Program-made: the position numbers and the translations under genes
Part shown: in pieces, positions 37,036-45,165 of the stretch
Layout of the letters: each line of letters begins with the position of its first letter
Numbering within the stretch: position 1 is the stretch's first letter
Origin: Sulfolobus sp. S-194
Lineage (GTDB): Archaea; Thermoproteota; Thermoprotei_A; Sulfolobales; Sulfolobaceae
Assembly (NCBI RefSeq): GCF_012222305.1
Contig: NZ_CP035730.1
Span: forward strand, 1-64,000
Length of the DNA stretch: 64,000 nt
Direction of reading: 5' to 3'
Notes under the pieces: generated by a model
Told to the model about the DNA's origin: nothing
The model's input: the letters and a program-made list of their open reading frames with translations, nothing else
Database searches by the model: none

Positions 37036-38457
37036 ATGATGGAAGATAAAAAGAGTGATTTGCAAAAATCAGAACTTAAGAGAGAAGTATTAGGAACTTG
37101 GTTAGTTGCAAGTTATGGTATAGCGGCCAATGCACCAATAGCCGTTGCAACACTTTATTTTGTAGGTTTAGCTGGACTAGTTGGTGGGGCAATGCCACTT
37201 ACAGTTCTTCTCTCTTATTTAATCTATGCTACTACTTTAGTGGTAATTTATGAGTGGAGCAAGGAGATTGCAGCTTCATATGGTTATGTAGCTATGATAA
37301 AAAAAGGTCTCAATAGTAGCTTAGCAGCATTTACTGTAGGTTACGGATACATTTATCAATATCTTATTGCCGGTGCCGCAGGTTTCGGAATATTAGGGTT
37401 AGCCTCATTTATTTATCTAATCTCTCCTAATATACAGTCAACAATGCCTTGGTTATGGGCTTTAATTGTAGTTGTAGTCACAGCAGAAATTACATTAATA
37501 ATGTGGCTTGGAGTAAAACCTGGTGGAATTCTTAATCTTGTTATCGGTTTAATATCTATAGGTTTCTTGATAATAACTTCATTATATTTAATTATAATTG
37601 CGGGTCCTAAGAACACTATTTATCCTTTTACGGCAGTCCCGATTAATAACAACTGGGCTTTAGTACTAACTGCAATGATATTCGGGATAACCACATTTGG
37701 TGGAGCTACCACACCAATAGGAGTAGCGGAAGAAGCTAAGGTACCTAAGAAAACTTTACCTAGAGCACTTCTCCTAACTTTTGCTCTTTTAGGAATTGGT
37801 TTAATTCTTAACTCTTATGCTCAAACAATAGTTTATGGAATAAATAATATGTTTAATTATGCTAATTTACCAGATCCTATGATTATATTGTATAGTAAGT
37901 ACTTTAATCCTATCGTAATAGGTCTTCTAATATTCTTAGTAGCATTTATGTTTAACTCCTCTGCTTTAGCATTTGCCACAAGCGGTAGTAGAATGATATT
38001 TGGAATGGCTAGAGATAGTATACTTTATCCACTAGTTTTCTCTAAAACTAATCACTATGGTGTACCAGGTAATGCTATAATACTAACTGGTATAATCACC
38101 GGTGCAGTTAGCCTTATTAGCGGATATATTTTAGGGCCACTAGAAGCTAGTATATTCTTGATAACCTTTGGTTCATTTTATGTCGCTTTAGGACATTTAT
38201 TTGCAGCTATAGGATTAATAACACATAAGGTTAAGTTAAGAAAGGTAGATATAGTAAAACATATAATAGTGCCGTTAATTTCCATAGGATTATATTTAGC
38301 AGTAATATATTTCGGTACTTACCCAGCTCCAGCATTTCCTCTGAATATAGCAGTATATGCAGCATGGGGTGTTCTATTACTTCACCTAATAGGATACTAT
38401 ATATTAAGAATGAGAAACCCAGAGAAAATTAAACGTTTTGGAGATTATAGCCTATAG
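37036..38457 (+). CDS. APC-superfamily amino acid permease
   Basis: Twelve-helix secondary transporter of the amino acid-polyamine-organocation superfamily. The first helix carries GTWLVASYGIAANAPIAV, with the helix-breaking substrate motif, and helix six carries TTFGGATTPIGVAEEAKVPKKTLPRALL, the characteristic conserved loop of this superfamily (cf. GFDSISTVAEEAKNPKKNLP). Length (473) is normal. It has its own promoter region and probably a leaderless start at the first of two ATGs. The substrate is not visible; the neighbouring M20 and DUF1177 genes fit an amino acid or amine. Confidence 0.88.
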   Translation: MMEDKKSDLQKSELKREVLGTWLVASYGIAANAPIAVATLYFVGLAGLVGGAMPLTVLLSYLIYATTLVVIYEWSKEIAASYGYVAMIKKGLNSSLAAFTVGYGYIYQYLIAGAAGFGILGLASFIYLISPNIQSTMPWLWALIVVVVTAEITLIMWLGVKPGGILNLVIGLISIGFLIITSLYLIIIAGPKNTIYPFTAVPINNNWALVLTAMIFGITTFGGATTPIGVAEEAKVPKKTLPRALLLTFALLGIGLILNSYAQTIVYGINNMFNYANLPDPMIILYSKYFNPIVIGLLIFLVAFMFNSSALAFATSGSRMIFGMARDSILYPLVFSKTNHYGVPGNAIILTGIITGAVSLISGYILGPLEASIFLITFGSFYVALGHLFAAIGLITHKVKLRKVDIVKHIIVPLISIGLYLAVIYFGTYPAPAFPLNIAVYAAWGVLLLHLIGYYILRMRNPEKIKRFGDYSL

Positions 38458-38655
38458 AAGTCATGCAGTTTAATTTTTTATAAATGTTAAATATTTAATT
38501 ATGTAGAAAAATTAGGGAACTATAAGTTGCGTTGTTAAAACCCTAGCGTTCTCTAAGTTATCAATTAAGTCGTTAAAAAATTAAAGAAGTCGCCTATAAG
38601 GCATATTAGACAATAAGAAATTATGAATACCATAATTTAAACAGAATAGGAAAAA

Positions 38656-40611
38656 TTACTCAATAGTAACTATTTCTTCAGCTTGTACACTTATTTCTCT
38701 TTTTGTAGAATTCTTTATGTAAACTAAAGTACCCTTAGCTTTCGAGTATACCTTATTATTTCCAATAATCTCTATTGGGTACGGAGGTAAAAGATATTCT
38801 TTCAATCCTACTATATTTCTCCCTTTAGGTAAGACTATCACAATTTCTGCTTCAAGCTCCTTTAATTTTACCTTAATATCACCTTTTCCTAATTCACCCG
38901 AAAGCACTTTGTAATAAATTGACTCTTTATCGGTCTTGTAGACCTCTTCAATCTCTTTCTCATTTACATTAAAGAAAGCTATTACATCACATCCTTTAGA
39001 CTTACTTTTAATTTTTAGTAGAACATCATCTTTTAAGGGATTTTTAAACAGTATATCCGGCGTAATAGTTCCTGGTTCGTCTACTCTTATTATTTCCCCA
39101 TTTGGTAATAATACTGACTTAAGTAGCTCAACGTTCGTTCTTTCTGGATGCCTATCAGTGATGTATATCGGGCCTCCACTAAAAATTCTGGCTATTAGAT
39201 GTATTTTAGCGTATGGGTCATAAGAGATTAACATATCATAGTCTGGGTAAGCTATTTGAGAAGTTAGCAAGGAATTATATGCGTTGAAGAGTATGTGTAA
39301 CTTAGCTCCTTCTTTCCAAAAAGGAACATAATCAATAGAGTTTCTCATAATATTACTATATAAGTAATTACAGTAATTTTCAGGAGTCATAGACATACAA
39401 TTTATTATATCCAACCCAAAGACGCTTTGAAGCGAAAACTGAATATTTCTAGCTACAATGCCTATAGGTAATTCCTCATATATAGCGTGAATAACCCATT
39501 GATTGTCTACCTTAACGAAATCAAAACCTTCTCTCATAATATGGCCATCAAATTCTTTATAAAACTTAATTGAATCCTCTAATAACGAGGCTGGTGGAAC
39601 ATAACTATTAAGGAATTTACTAAAATAACCTGGAACATTATACGTTTTTAAAAAGTTTTGTGTTAATCCTCCCCAATGACCGTTTATAGTATGCCATAAG
39701 CCCACATGCCTAATTCCCAGTGCTCTTAAAGACTCTATGAGTTTTCTAAATCCACTAGGAAATTTCTTACTGTCTGGATTTAAGGAATTCAAAGCCCTAT
39801 CAGTATTTTGATCCTGCCAGCCATCATCTATCAGAACCCAGCTTAACTTTACACCTCTATCAATTATGCCTTTTACCGTTTTTAATAAATTTTCCTCATT
39901 TAGATCTTTAGTTAGAAAAGCATTCCAACTACACCAGCCCAATCCATTTAACAATTTCTGAGGAATTCCCTTTTGTTCTCGTAATTTAAATGTTAATAAA
40001 TGTTTAGAAGCTATCTCAAATGAAGATCTTATAGCCTCATAAGGATCTTTTGAAAATCCAACTGATAAGAAATAACTTTCTGGGATTGTATCACTGATAA
40101 GACCAGAATAAATTATGACTTTGTCAGATGATAAATAAGCTGTTACATAGTTATTTGAAAGAGCCAACAGAGCCTCATATTTTCCATTTTCTTCAGCTAT
40201 TACAAAGACAGAGTAGGCTGGAATGGTTCCAATTACTGGGTAAATCCAACATGGATAAGTTCTTAAGTAACTTTCATGATCTATATTCTCTAATTTGTAA
40301 TCAACTTCTTTAGGGGGTTCTGTTACTGGTTCCGTATCTATGGCAAGTGAATTATAATAATTAAAGGCTTTTCCGTAAGTTTCAGCATATATTTGTTGGG
40401 TTGTAAATGACAGTATGTTATTAGTATTAATGTCCAGTTTCACTTCTATAGGGGACTTAGATAGTCTAACAAGGGACTTAGCCTCTACGCCTAATAATTT
40501 ACCTTTATCATATTCCTTGGTATATACCTTTACTAACGCAATATTCTCACAATTTCCTTTTTCATCGCACTCATATTTCTTCCCATTTTCGTCATATATC
40601 CAAATCATCAT
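38656..40611 (-). CDS. galS: GH36 alpha-galactosidase (GalS-type)
   Basis: Retaining alpha-galactosidase of family GH36, close to the characterised S. solfataricus GalS (same length class, 651 residues). Catalytic motifs: VLIDDGWQ near residue 263, FVKVDNQW with the nucleophile Asp near 369, and NSIDYVPFW with the acid/base Asp near 427, positions that match the known pair of GalS within a few residues. The Trp-rich [10 protein letters not shown] lies before the barrel. There is no signal peptide, so it acts on imported galactosides. It is monocistronic, with its own promoter. Confidence 0.93.
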   Translation of the reverse strand: MMIWIYDENGKKYECDEKGNCENIALVKVYTKEYDKGKLLGVEAKSLVRLSKSPIEVKLDINTNNILSFTTQQIYAETYGKAFNYYNSLAIDTEPVTEPPKEVDYKLENIDHESYLRTYPCWIYPVIGTIPAYSVFVIAEENGKYEALLALSNNYVTAYLSSDKVIIYSGLISDTIPESYFLSVGFSKDPYEAIRSSFEIASKHLLTFKLREQKGIPQKLLNGLGWCSWNAFLTKDLNEENLLKTVKGIIDRGVKLSWVLIDDGWQDQNTDRALNSLNPDSKKFPSGFRKLIESLRALGIRHVGLWHTINGHWGGLTQNFLKTYNVPGYFSKFLNSYVPPASLLEDSIKFYKEFDGHIMREGFDFVKVDNQWVIHAIYEELPIGIVARNIQFSLQSVFGLDIINCMSMTPENYCNYLYSNIMRNSIDYVPFWKEGAKLHILFNAYNSLLTSQIAYPDYDMLISYDPYAKIHLIARIFSGGPIYITDRHPERTNVELLKSVLLPNGEIIRVDEPGTITPDILFKNPLKDDVLLKIKSKSKGCDVIAFFNVNEKEIEEVYKTDKESIYYKVLSGELGKGDIKVKLKELEAEIVIVLPKGRNIVGLKEYLLPPYPIEIIGNNKVYSKAKGTLVYIKNSTKREISVQAEEIVTIE

Positions 40612-40928
40612 CTTGGTATATATAGCGGCAGAGAGAATTATTAAGGTAATCAGTTTTGACTAAGCAGTACTAAAATTAAAAATTTCAAGTTATTGATTTT
40701 AAATCCTTATTAATTTTATATTAGAGTTAATATACAAAAGCTGATATTTTAACTCATAACATCTTATTAGGGCATAAAATATTTTCTTGTAGGGGATATA
40801 CTCTTTATAGAGTTAAAAATCTTGAGATTAAGAATTATGAAGCAACTTCATAGAAAAAGAATTTATAAACCTATTTTCGGCACAATAGTTTAACCGCTTT
40901 TTTTCTTATAATTTTTTAAATCTATATA
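40612..40928. other. Intergenic gap upstream of galS and the GntR remnant
   Basis: This is an AT-rich stretch with the galS promoter region at its left end (read on the - strand). The N-terminal half of the GntR-type gene that follows should lie here but is not recognisable: stop codons interrupt all frames. No RNA gene or strong repeat seen. Confidence 0.35.
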
Positions 40929-41478
40929 TTTGCAAATACTCTTAGTATCAGTAGGACACCAGTTAGAGAAGCTTTAGTTAGATTAGAGAGAGATGGTATT
41001 ATAATAAAATCTGGGAAGTCGTATTCTGTTATTCCTTTATCAGCAGAAGATATAATTCAAATTTATGAAATTAGGATACCTTTAGAGGCTGAAGCAAGTA
41101 AGTTAGCTTCATTAGAGGTACTGAAGAGGAGTTAAAGAAAATGCTAGACATTATAGAAGAGATAAAAAGAGTTAAGGAGGATGCTGAGCCTTTGACTTTA
41201 GCTGAACTCAATGGAAAACTTCATAGAACTTTAAGTGAAGCTTCTCATAATAAATTTCTGGTAGATATATTAGAGAATATAAGATTAAAATTAAAGATAG
41301 TTAGAGTAACTCTTTTTACTAGTTTTCAGAGGAGAGAAGAAGAATTAAAGGAGCATAGTGGAATTGCCATGGCTATTATAGAGAGGAATCCCGATAAAGC
41401 TTATCAACTTATGAAGGGCATGAACTAAATGTTCTAGAATATGTAAAAAAGAACATTTTACCAATACTCTTTAGATGA
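40929..41478 (+). pseudogene. GntR/FadR-type regulator, frameshifted and N-truncated
   Basis: Remnant of a GntR-family transcription regulator with FCD ligand domain. The recognition helix and wing are clear (SISRTPVREALVRLERDGI, then YSVIPLSAEDI), followed by YEIRIPLEAEASKLAS. Near 41119 the frame is lost, and the protein continues in another frame (EELKKMLDIIEEIKR ... LAELNGKLHRTLSEASHN). A second shift near 41415 leads to HELNVLEYVKKNILPILFR and a stop. The first helices of the HTH domain and the start codon are missing. Two shifts plus truncation show decay rather than a sequencing slip. It may once have controlled galS. Confidence 0.82.
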
Positions 41479-42060
41479 GTTACTTTAACCGCCTCGGTAG
41501 AATATATCTTACTGTATACATTTAACCACTCATTTTAAAAATTCTCTGATTTGTTTTCTACTGATTAATATTTTTCATCTATAATTAGAACGTGAAAGAT
41601 AATTTTGTTAATTAATAAATCGTATAAAGTAATAACTTTGCTCTCACTCATGGTAAGATCTGATATCGAGAAAGAGAAAATATTTACTCTCTTTCAAAAA
41701 TTTTATTGTGCAATTAAAACATTCAAAGGAAGATGTTTAAGGAAATTTAAGTAACGAAAGTGTGCATAATCTATAGATATAATATATCCCTTAAACTCTA
41801 ATGATGTATATAATAAAAAAGAAAAATTATATGCTGTAAATGCCTTATACGGTCGTGTTAGATATATATTAAATTTTTAGATTGAGAGAAGTTTAGCTGT
41901 TAGATACTCACCTCGTTTAGTAGTATAATAATCTAATGAAAAATGTTTTGATGTTTGGCCCAGATGCTCTTAAGGAGAAATTAGGATTTAAAATATATCA
42001 AATAAGAGATAATAACGGATGAATAGGAGTAGATGATAAATTTACAAAATAAAAAGAAAT
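41479..42060. other. 582-base gap without a supported gene
   Basis: This AT-rich gap lies between the GntR remnant and the convergent SQR gene. A short frame from the ATG at about 41936 (MKNVLMFGPDALKEKLGFKI, 28 codons) is the only readable stretch; I cannot match it to a family and it may be the beginning of a lost gene. No RNA gene or repeat seen. Confidence 0.35.
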
Positions 42061-43167
42061 TTAATTATTTTTACTTAAATATGAAAACATTGGCTTTAAT
42101 ATAATGTCTATGCTACCATATAGGCTAGCCCAATACATATAAGTAAATGTCTTTTTCATGTAATAATACATTGTACTAGGACCTAGAGCCTTACTTTTTT
42201 CGTAATTTAACCACACCAATGCCCCGCTTTTAGGACCTGCATACACGGCACACATGGCTTCTCCCCTATATTTTTCTCTACTCTTATTGCCTTCTATTTC
42301 AGATAAAATATTGTTGGCAACTATTTCAGTTTGAAAGTGTGCAGAAGCGCCTGTCTTTGGAGTTGGAGTATTGTTCGCATCTCCAATTACAAATACCCCA
42401 TCCTTGAATGTCAATGTCTCTTTATCTACTGGAATTAAGCCAGATTTATCAGCCAGATCAGTAAAATTGGTTGTAATAGGAGTATCGAGTGTTAAATTAT
42501 CGAAATTAATTTTTTCCCCTTCTGTTGATATAATTAACTTTTTTTCATAATCTACATTAGTTATAGTAAATCCTGTTATTACATTTATACCCAAACTTGA
42601 TGCAATCTTAGAGAAAAGATTAAACATAGGTACTTGTAGTTGCGGAGGTTGTTTAACTGGAACTATAATATTAACGTTAGCTTCTGGATATTTTCTCTTT
42701 ATAAGGAACGAAATTTCCCAAGGTGCAGCTGGACATTTTATCACTCCTGGTAACGAACCTACTACGAAATTCTTACCTTTAGGATTCTCTATGAGTTCTC
42801 TGATGGTTTTTCCCTCATCTAGAGTATGATACCCTCTTAATTTAAACATATCCTTATTTGTTCCTCCAGTAGCTATTACTAAATAATCTCCCTCATATTT
42901 CTTACTATCTTCAGTTATTACTGTCCTATCTTCTGGTATTATTTTTACGGCCTTAGATTTTATCCATTTGATGGAGAGTCTTAGTAAAGCTCCAGTAGGT
43001 CTCTTTATTGCATCTTCATTCAACTCACCTAACATGAAATCTACAAGACCAGGTTGATATATATGATAATCATTAGGTTCTATTACCGTAATATCCAATT
43101 TTCCCGCTAATAAGTTAGCCAATAATGTACCAGCATTTCCTCCTCCTACTATAACCAATTTTTTCAT
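42061..43167 (-). CDS. sqr: Sulfide:quinone oxidoreductase-like flavoprotein
   Basis: FAD flavoprotein of the SQR family, which oxidises sulfide at the membrane and passes electrons to caldariella quinone. The N-terminal Rossmann motif VIVGGGNAGTLLANLL begins at residue 4; NDYHIYQPGLVDFMLGEL near residue 40, the ATGGTN of the second diphosphate contact near 100, and VIGDANNTPTPKTGASAHFQ near 270 are family marks. Cys residues in IKCPAAPWE and AMCAVYAGP match two SQR Cys; the third, often on the first half, is not seen, which may mean another subtype. The C-terminal amphipathic tail would bind the membrane. I start at the third Met (MKKLVIVGG); an extension of nine residues upstream is possible. 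It stands next to sulfur-transfer genes. Confidence 0.82.
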   Translation of the reverse strand: MKKLVIVGGGNAGTLLANLLAGKLDITVIEPNDYHIYQPGLVDFMLGELNEDAIKRPTGALLRLSIKWIKSKAVKIIPEDRTVITEDSKKYEGDYLVIATGGTNKDMFKLRGYHTLDEGKTIRELIENPKGKNFVVGSLPGVIKCPAAPWEISFLIKRKYPEANVNIIVPVKQPPQLQVPMFNLFSKIASSLGINVITGFTITNVDYEKKLIISTEGEKINFDNLTLDTPITTNFTDLADKSGLIPVDKETLTFKDGVFVIGDANNTPTPKTGASAHFQTEIVANNILSEIEGNKSREKYRGEAMCAVYAGPKSGALVWLNYEKSKALGPSTMYYYMKKTFTYMYWASLYGSIDIILKPMFSYLSKNN

Positions 43168-43234
43168 CAATTGAATCATATATATTATGTACACATCAAA
43201 TTTAAACTTAATGAAAGAAAAATTTATATTAAAA

Positions 43235-43486
43235 TTATATACATTCCTTTATAACTTCTATTTTTAAGAAAGTATCCTCTTTACCCTTTTCAACAATTTT
43301 TAATGGCATCTCATTGATTTGGATAATGTATCTTAAACCCAAGAGCCAATCATAATCGTTTAATAAAATTTCTACACTTTCATCACATTCTTTTATTTTT
43401 TTAATAGTATCTAATATTATACCTAAAGGACTTCTTGATCCACAAGATTCTGTTCTGTCTATCTTAACCTTATCTATTATTTTCAT
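43235..43486 (-). CDS. TusA-like sulfur carrier
   Basis: A 83-residue protein with the strand-helix-strand order of TusA/SirA sulfur carriers: IDRTESCGSRSPLGIILDTIKKI, then SVEILLNDYDWLLGLRYIIQINE and a final strand. The single N-terminal Cys (in ESCGSRSP) takes the place of the Cys of the usual CPGP motif; the motif itself is altered. Its start overlaps the rhodanese stop by four bases, so the two are coupled. The proposed role is to accept persulfide sulfur from the rhodanese. A second Cys pair lies at the C-terminus (KECI, single Cys). The fold is inferred. Confidence 0.6.
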   Translation of the reverse strand: MKIIDKVKIDRTESCGSRSPLGIILDTIKKIKECDESVEILLNDYDWLLGLRYIIQINEMPLKIVEKGKEDTFLKIEVIKECI

Positions 43487-44364
43487 GGTTCATTTCCTTT
43501 TTTGACTGGAGCTCCTACTATGTTTCCCCATTCAGCCCATGATCCGTCATATACTCTTACCGCAGGATAGCCCAATAAGTATTTCAAAACGAACCATGTA
43601 TGAGAAGCTCTTTCCCCTATTCTGCAATACGTTATTATCTCCTTATCTTGTAATATACCAGCACTCTCTGTCAATCTCCTTAATTCTTCTATTGGCTTAA
43701 ATTCTCCAGTTTCTGGGTTAACTGCTTGTGACCACGGAAAACTAATTGCCCCAGGTATATGACCTCCAACTTGTGTTTGTTCATCAGCATATTCAGGGGG
43801 AGCTCTGATTTCTCCAGAATACTCTTTAGGTGATCTCACATCAACCAATATTGTAGTTTTTCCAACTTCACCTTTAGTTACTCTCTGGAGTACTTCCCAG
43901 AAGAATGCCCTATGATTTCCCCAATCTACTTTTTTAACTTTATATGAGCCTTTAGGATATTGAGGCTCTTTAGGTCCTTGCTCTGTTGGTAAGTTCTCCT
44001 TAGCCCACTTTGTTCTTCCGCCATTTAATATTCTTACATCCTCATGTCCATAAGCCTTAAATAACCAAAATGCATAGACCGCGAACCAATTATTGTAGTC
44101 ACCGTATAGCACAATTGTTGTATTGTTACTTATCCCTTTACTTTCCATTAATTTTTCAAATTGACTAGGTTCTATAAAATCCCTTAACACAGGATGCCTT
44201 AAATCCTCCCTCCATCTTATTAATGTCGCACCCTGAATATGCCATACGTTATATGCACTATTATGGTCGTAATCTACTTCTACAATCCTGACATTAGGAT
44301 CCTTTAAATGTTCTAACAGCCATTTAGTATCAACTATGACTTGTTGTTGTATTATTTGTGACAT
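43483..44364 (-). CDS. Thiosulfate sulfurtransferase (two-domain rhodanese)
   Basis: Two-domain rhodanese, 293 residues. The N-terminal inactive domain has VRIVEVDYDH and the C-terminal domain has the active loop CRIGERASHTW with the catalytic Cys near residue 245. Other family marks are YNVWHIQGATLIRW, YGDYNNWFAVYAFW and GGHIPGAISFPWSQA. It transfers sulfane sulfur from thiosulfate or persulfide to an acceptor, here probably the TusA-like protein encoded next. It has its own leader of about 100 bases from the next gene, with an AT-rich box 25-30 bases before the ATG. Confidence 0.92.
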   Translation of the reverse strand: MSQIIQQQVIVDTKWLLEHLKDPNVRIVEVDYDHNSAYNVWHIQGATLIRWREDLRHPVLRDFIEPSQFEKLMESKGISNNTTIVLYGDYNNWFAVYAFWLFKAYGHEDVRILNGGRTKWAKENLPTEQGPKEPQYPKGSYKVKKVDWGNHRAFFWEVLQRVTKGEVGKTTILVDVRSPKEYSGEIRAPPEYADEQTQVGGHIPGAISFPWSQAVNPETGEFKPIEELRRLTESAGILQDKEIITYCRIGERASHTWFVLKYLLGYPAVRVYDGSWAEWGNIVGAPVKKGNEP

Positions 44365-44466
44365 TTTTGATCACTAAATATATATTCGTTATACCATTTA
44401 TATATCTATATGAATTGTGCAATTTTAGTATTTAACGAATAGATTAAAAATAAACATAATAACATT

Positions 44467-45165
44467 TTAAGATAATTTCCATAAGAAATTTCTGAGTTTT
44501 ATTACATCTCCTATGACTAGCATAGAGGGAGAGGATAAGTTAAGTTCTGACAATTCCCTAAGCTTAACTAAGGAAACTCGTTGATCAATATAAGTACCTC
44601 TTTCTATTATAGCTACTTCCTCTGATGGACTTCTTTTAGATATTAAGCCTTTAGAAATTTCCTCTAATCTCTTACCCGCCATTAATACTATCAAAGTTCC
44701 CTTCTCGGGAATTTTCTGAAAATCGAAAAGCTTACCTCCCTCAGTTATACCACTGACAATAGTTATCATATCGGAGATTTTTGGGAAAGTTAAAGGTATT
44801 CCAGCATAGGCAGGGACTGAATTAACTGACGAAACACCGGGTATTACTTCACACTCTATTCCCTCTTCTGTTAACGTAAGACAGATCTTTCCGCCCCTTC
44901 CAAAAATGTAAGGATCACCGTTCTTTAATCTTACTACCAGCTTACCTTTTAAAGAATATTTTCTTAGTATATCTATTTCCTCATTATCATTGTTAAGGTA
45001 AATCATTTTACAGGAGGATTTTGAGTAAGATAATACTTCTTTAGGTGTTAAATGGTCGTAGATTATGACGTCAGCTGCTCGAATATACTTTATACCCTTT
45101 AAGGTTATTAATTCTGGATCTCCTGGACCTGCACCAACTAATACTACCTTACCCTTGTTTAAATT
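44467..45165 (-). CDS. cobA: Uroporphyrinogen-III C-methyltransferase (SUMT), no canonical start
   Basis: Makes precorrin-2 for siroheme, the cofactor of the sulfite reductase encoded just upstream. The full family frame runs from NKGKVVLVGAGPGDPEL (SAM loop) through DVIIYDHLT, RLKNGDPYIFGRG, EVIPGVSSVNSVPAYAGIPLT and LIVLMAGKR to GDVIKL, about 232 codons. But the first 53 codons contain no ATG, GTG or TTG; the first standard start is an internal ATG (at 45006) that would discard the SAM loop. The frame overlaps the 3' end of the sulfite reductase gene, where GAGGTGA lies six bases before a TTA. Either a near-cognate start, a +1 shift from the upstream gene, or a start-codon mutation must be assumed. 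No codon inside the frame is otherwise broken. Confidence 0.75.
   Translation of the reverse strand, partial: NLNKGKVVLVGAGPGDPELITLKGIKYIRAADVIIYDHLTPKEVLSYSKSSCKMIYLNNDNEEIDILRKYSLKGKLVVRLKNGDPYIFGRGGKICLTLTEEGIECEVIPGVSSVNSVPAYAGIPLTFPKISDMITIVSGITEGGKLFDFQKIPEKGTLIVLMAGKRLEEISKGLISKRSPSEEVAIIERGTYIDQRVSLVKLRELSELNLSSPSMLVIGDVIKLRNFLWKLS

Noticed and set aside
41936-42022. A 28-codon frame MKNVLMFGPDALKEKL… as a gene
   Set aside because: Too short, no family match and no ribosome site; left as debris in the gap entry.
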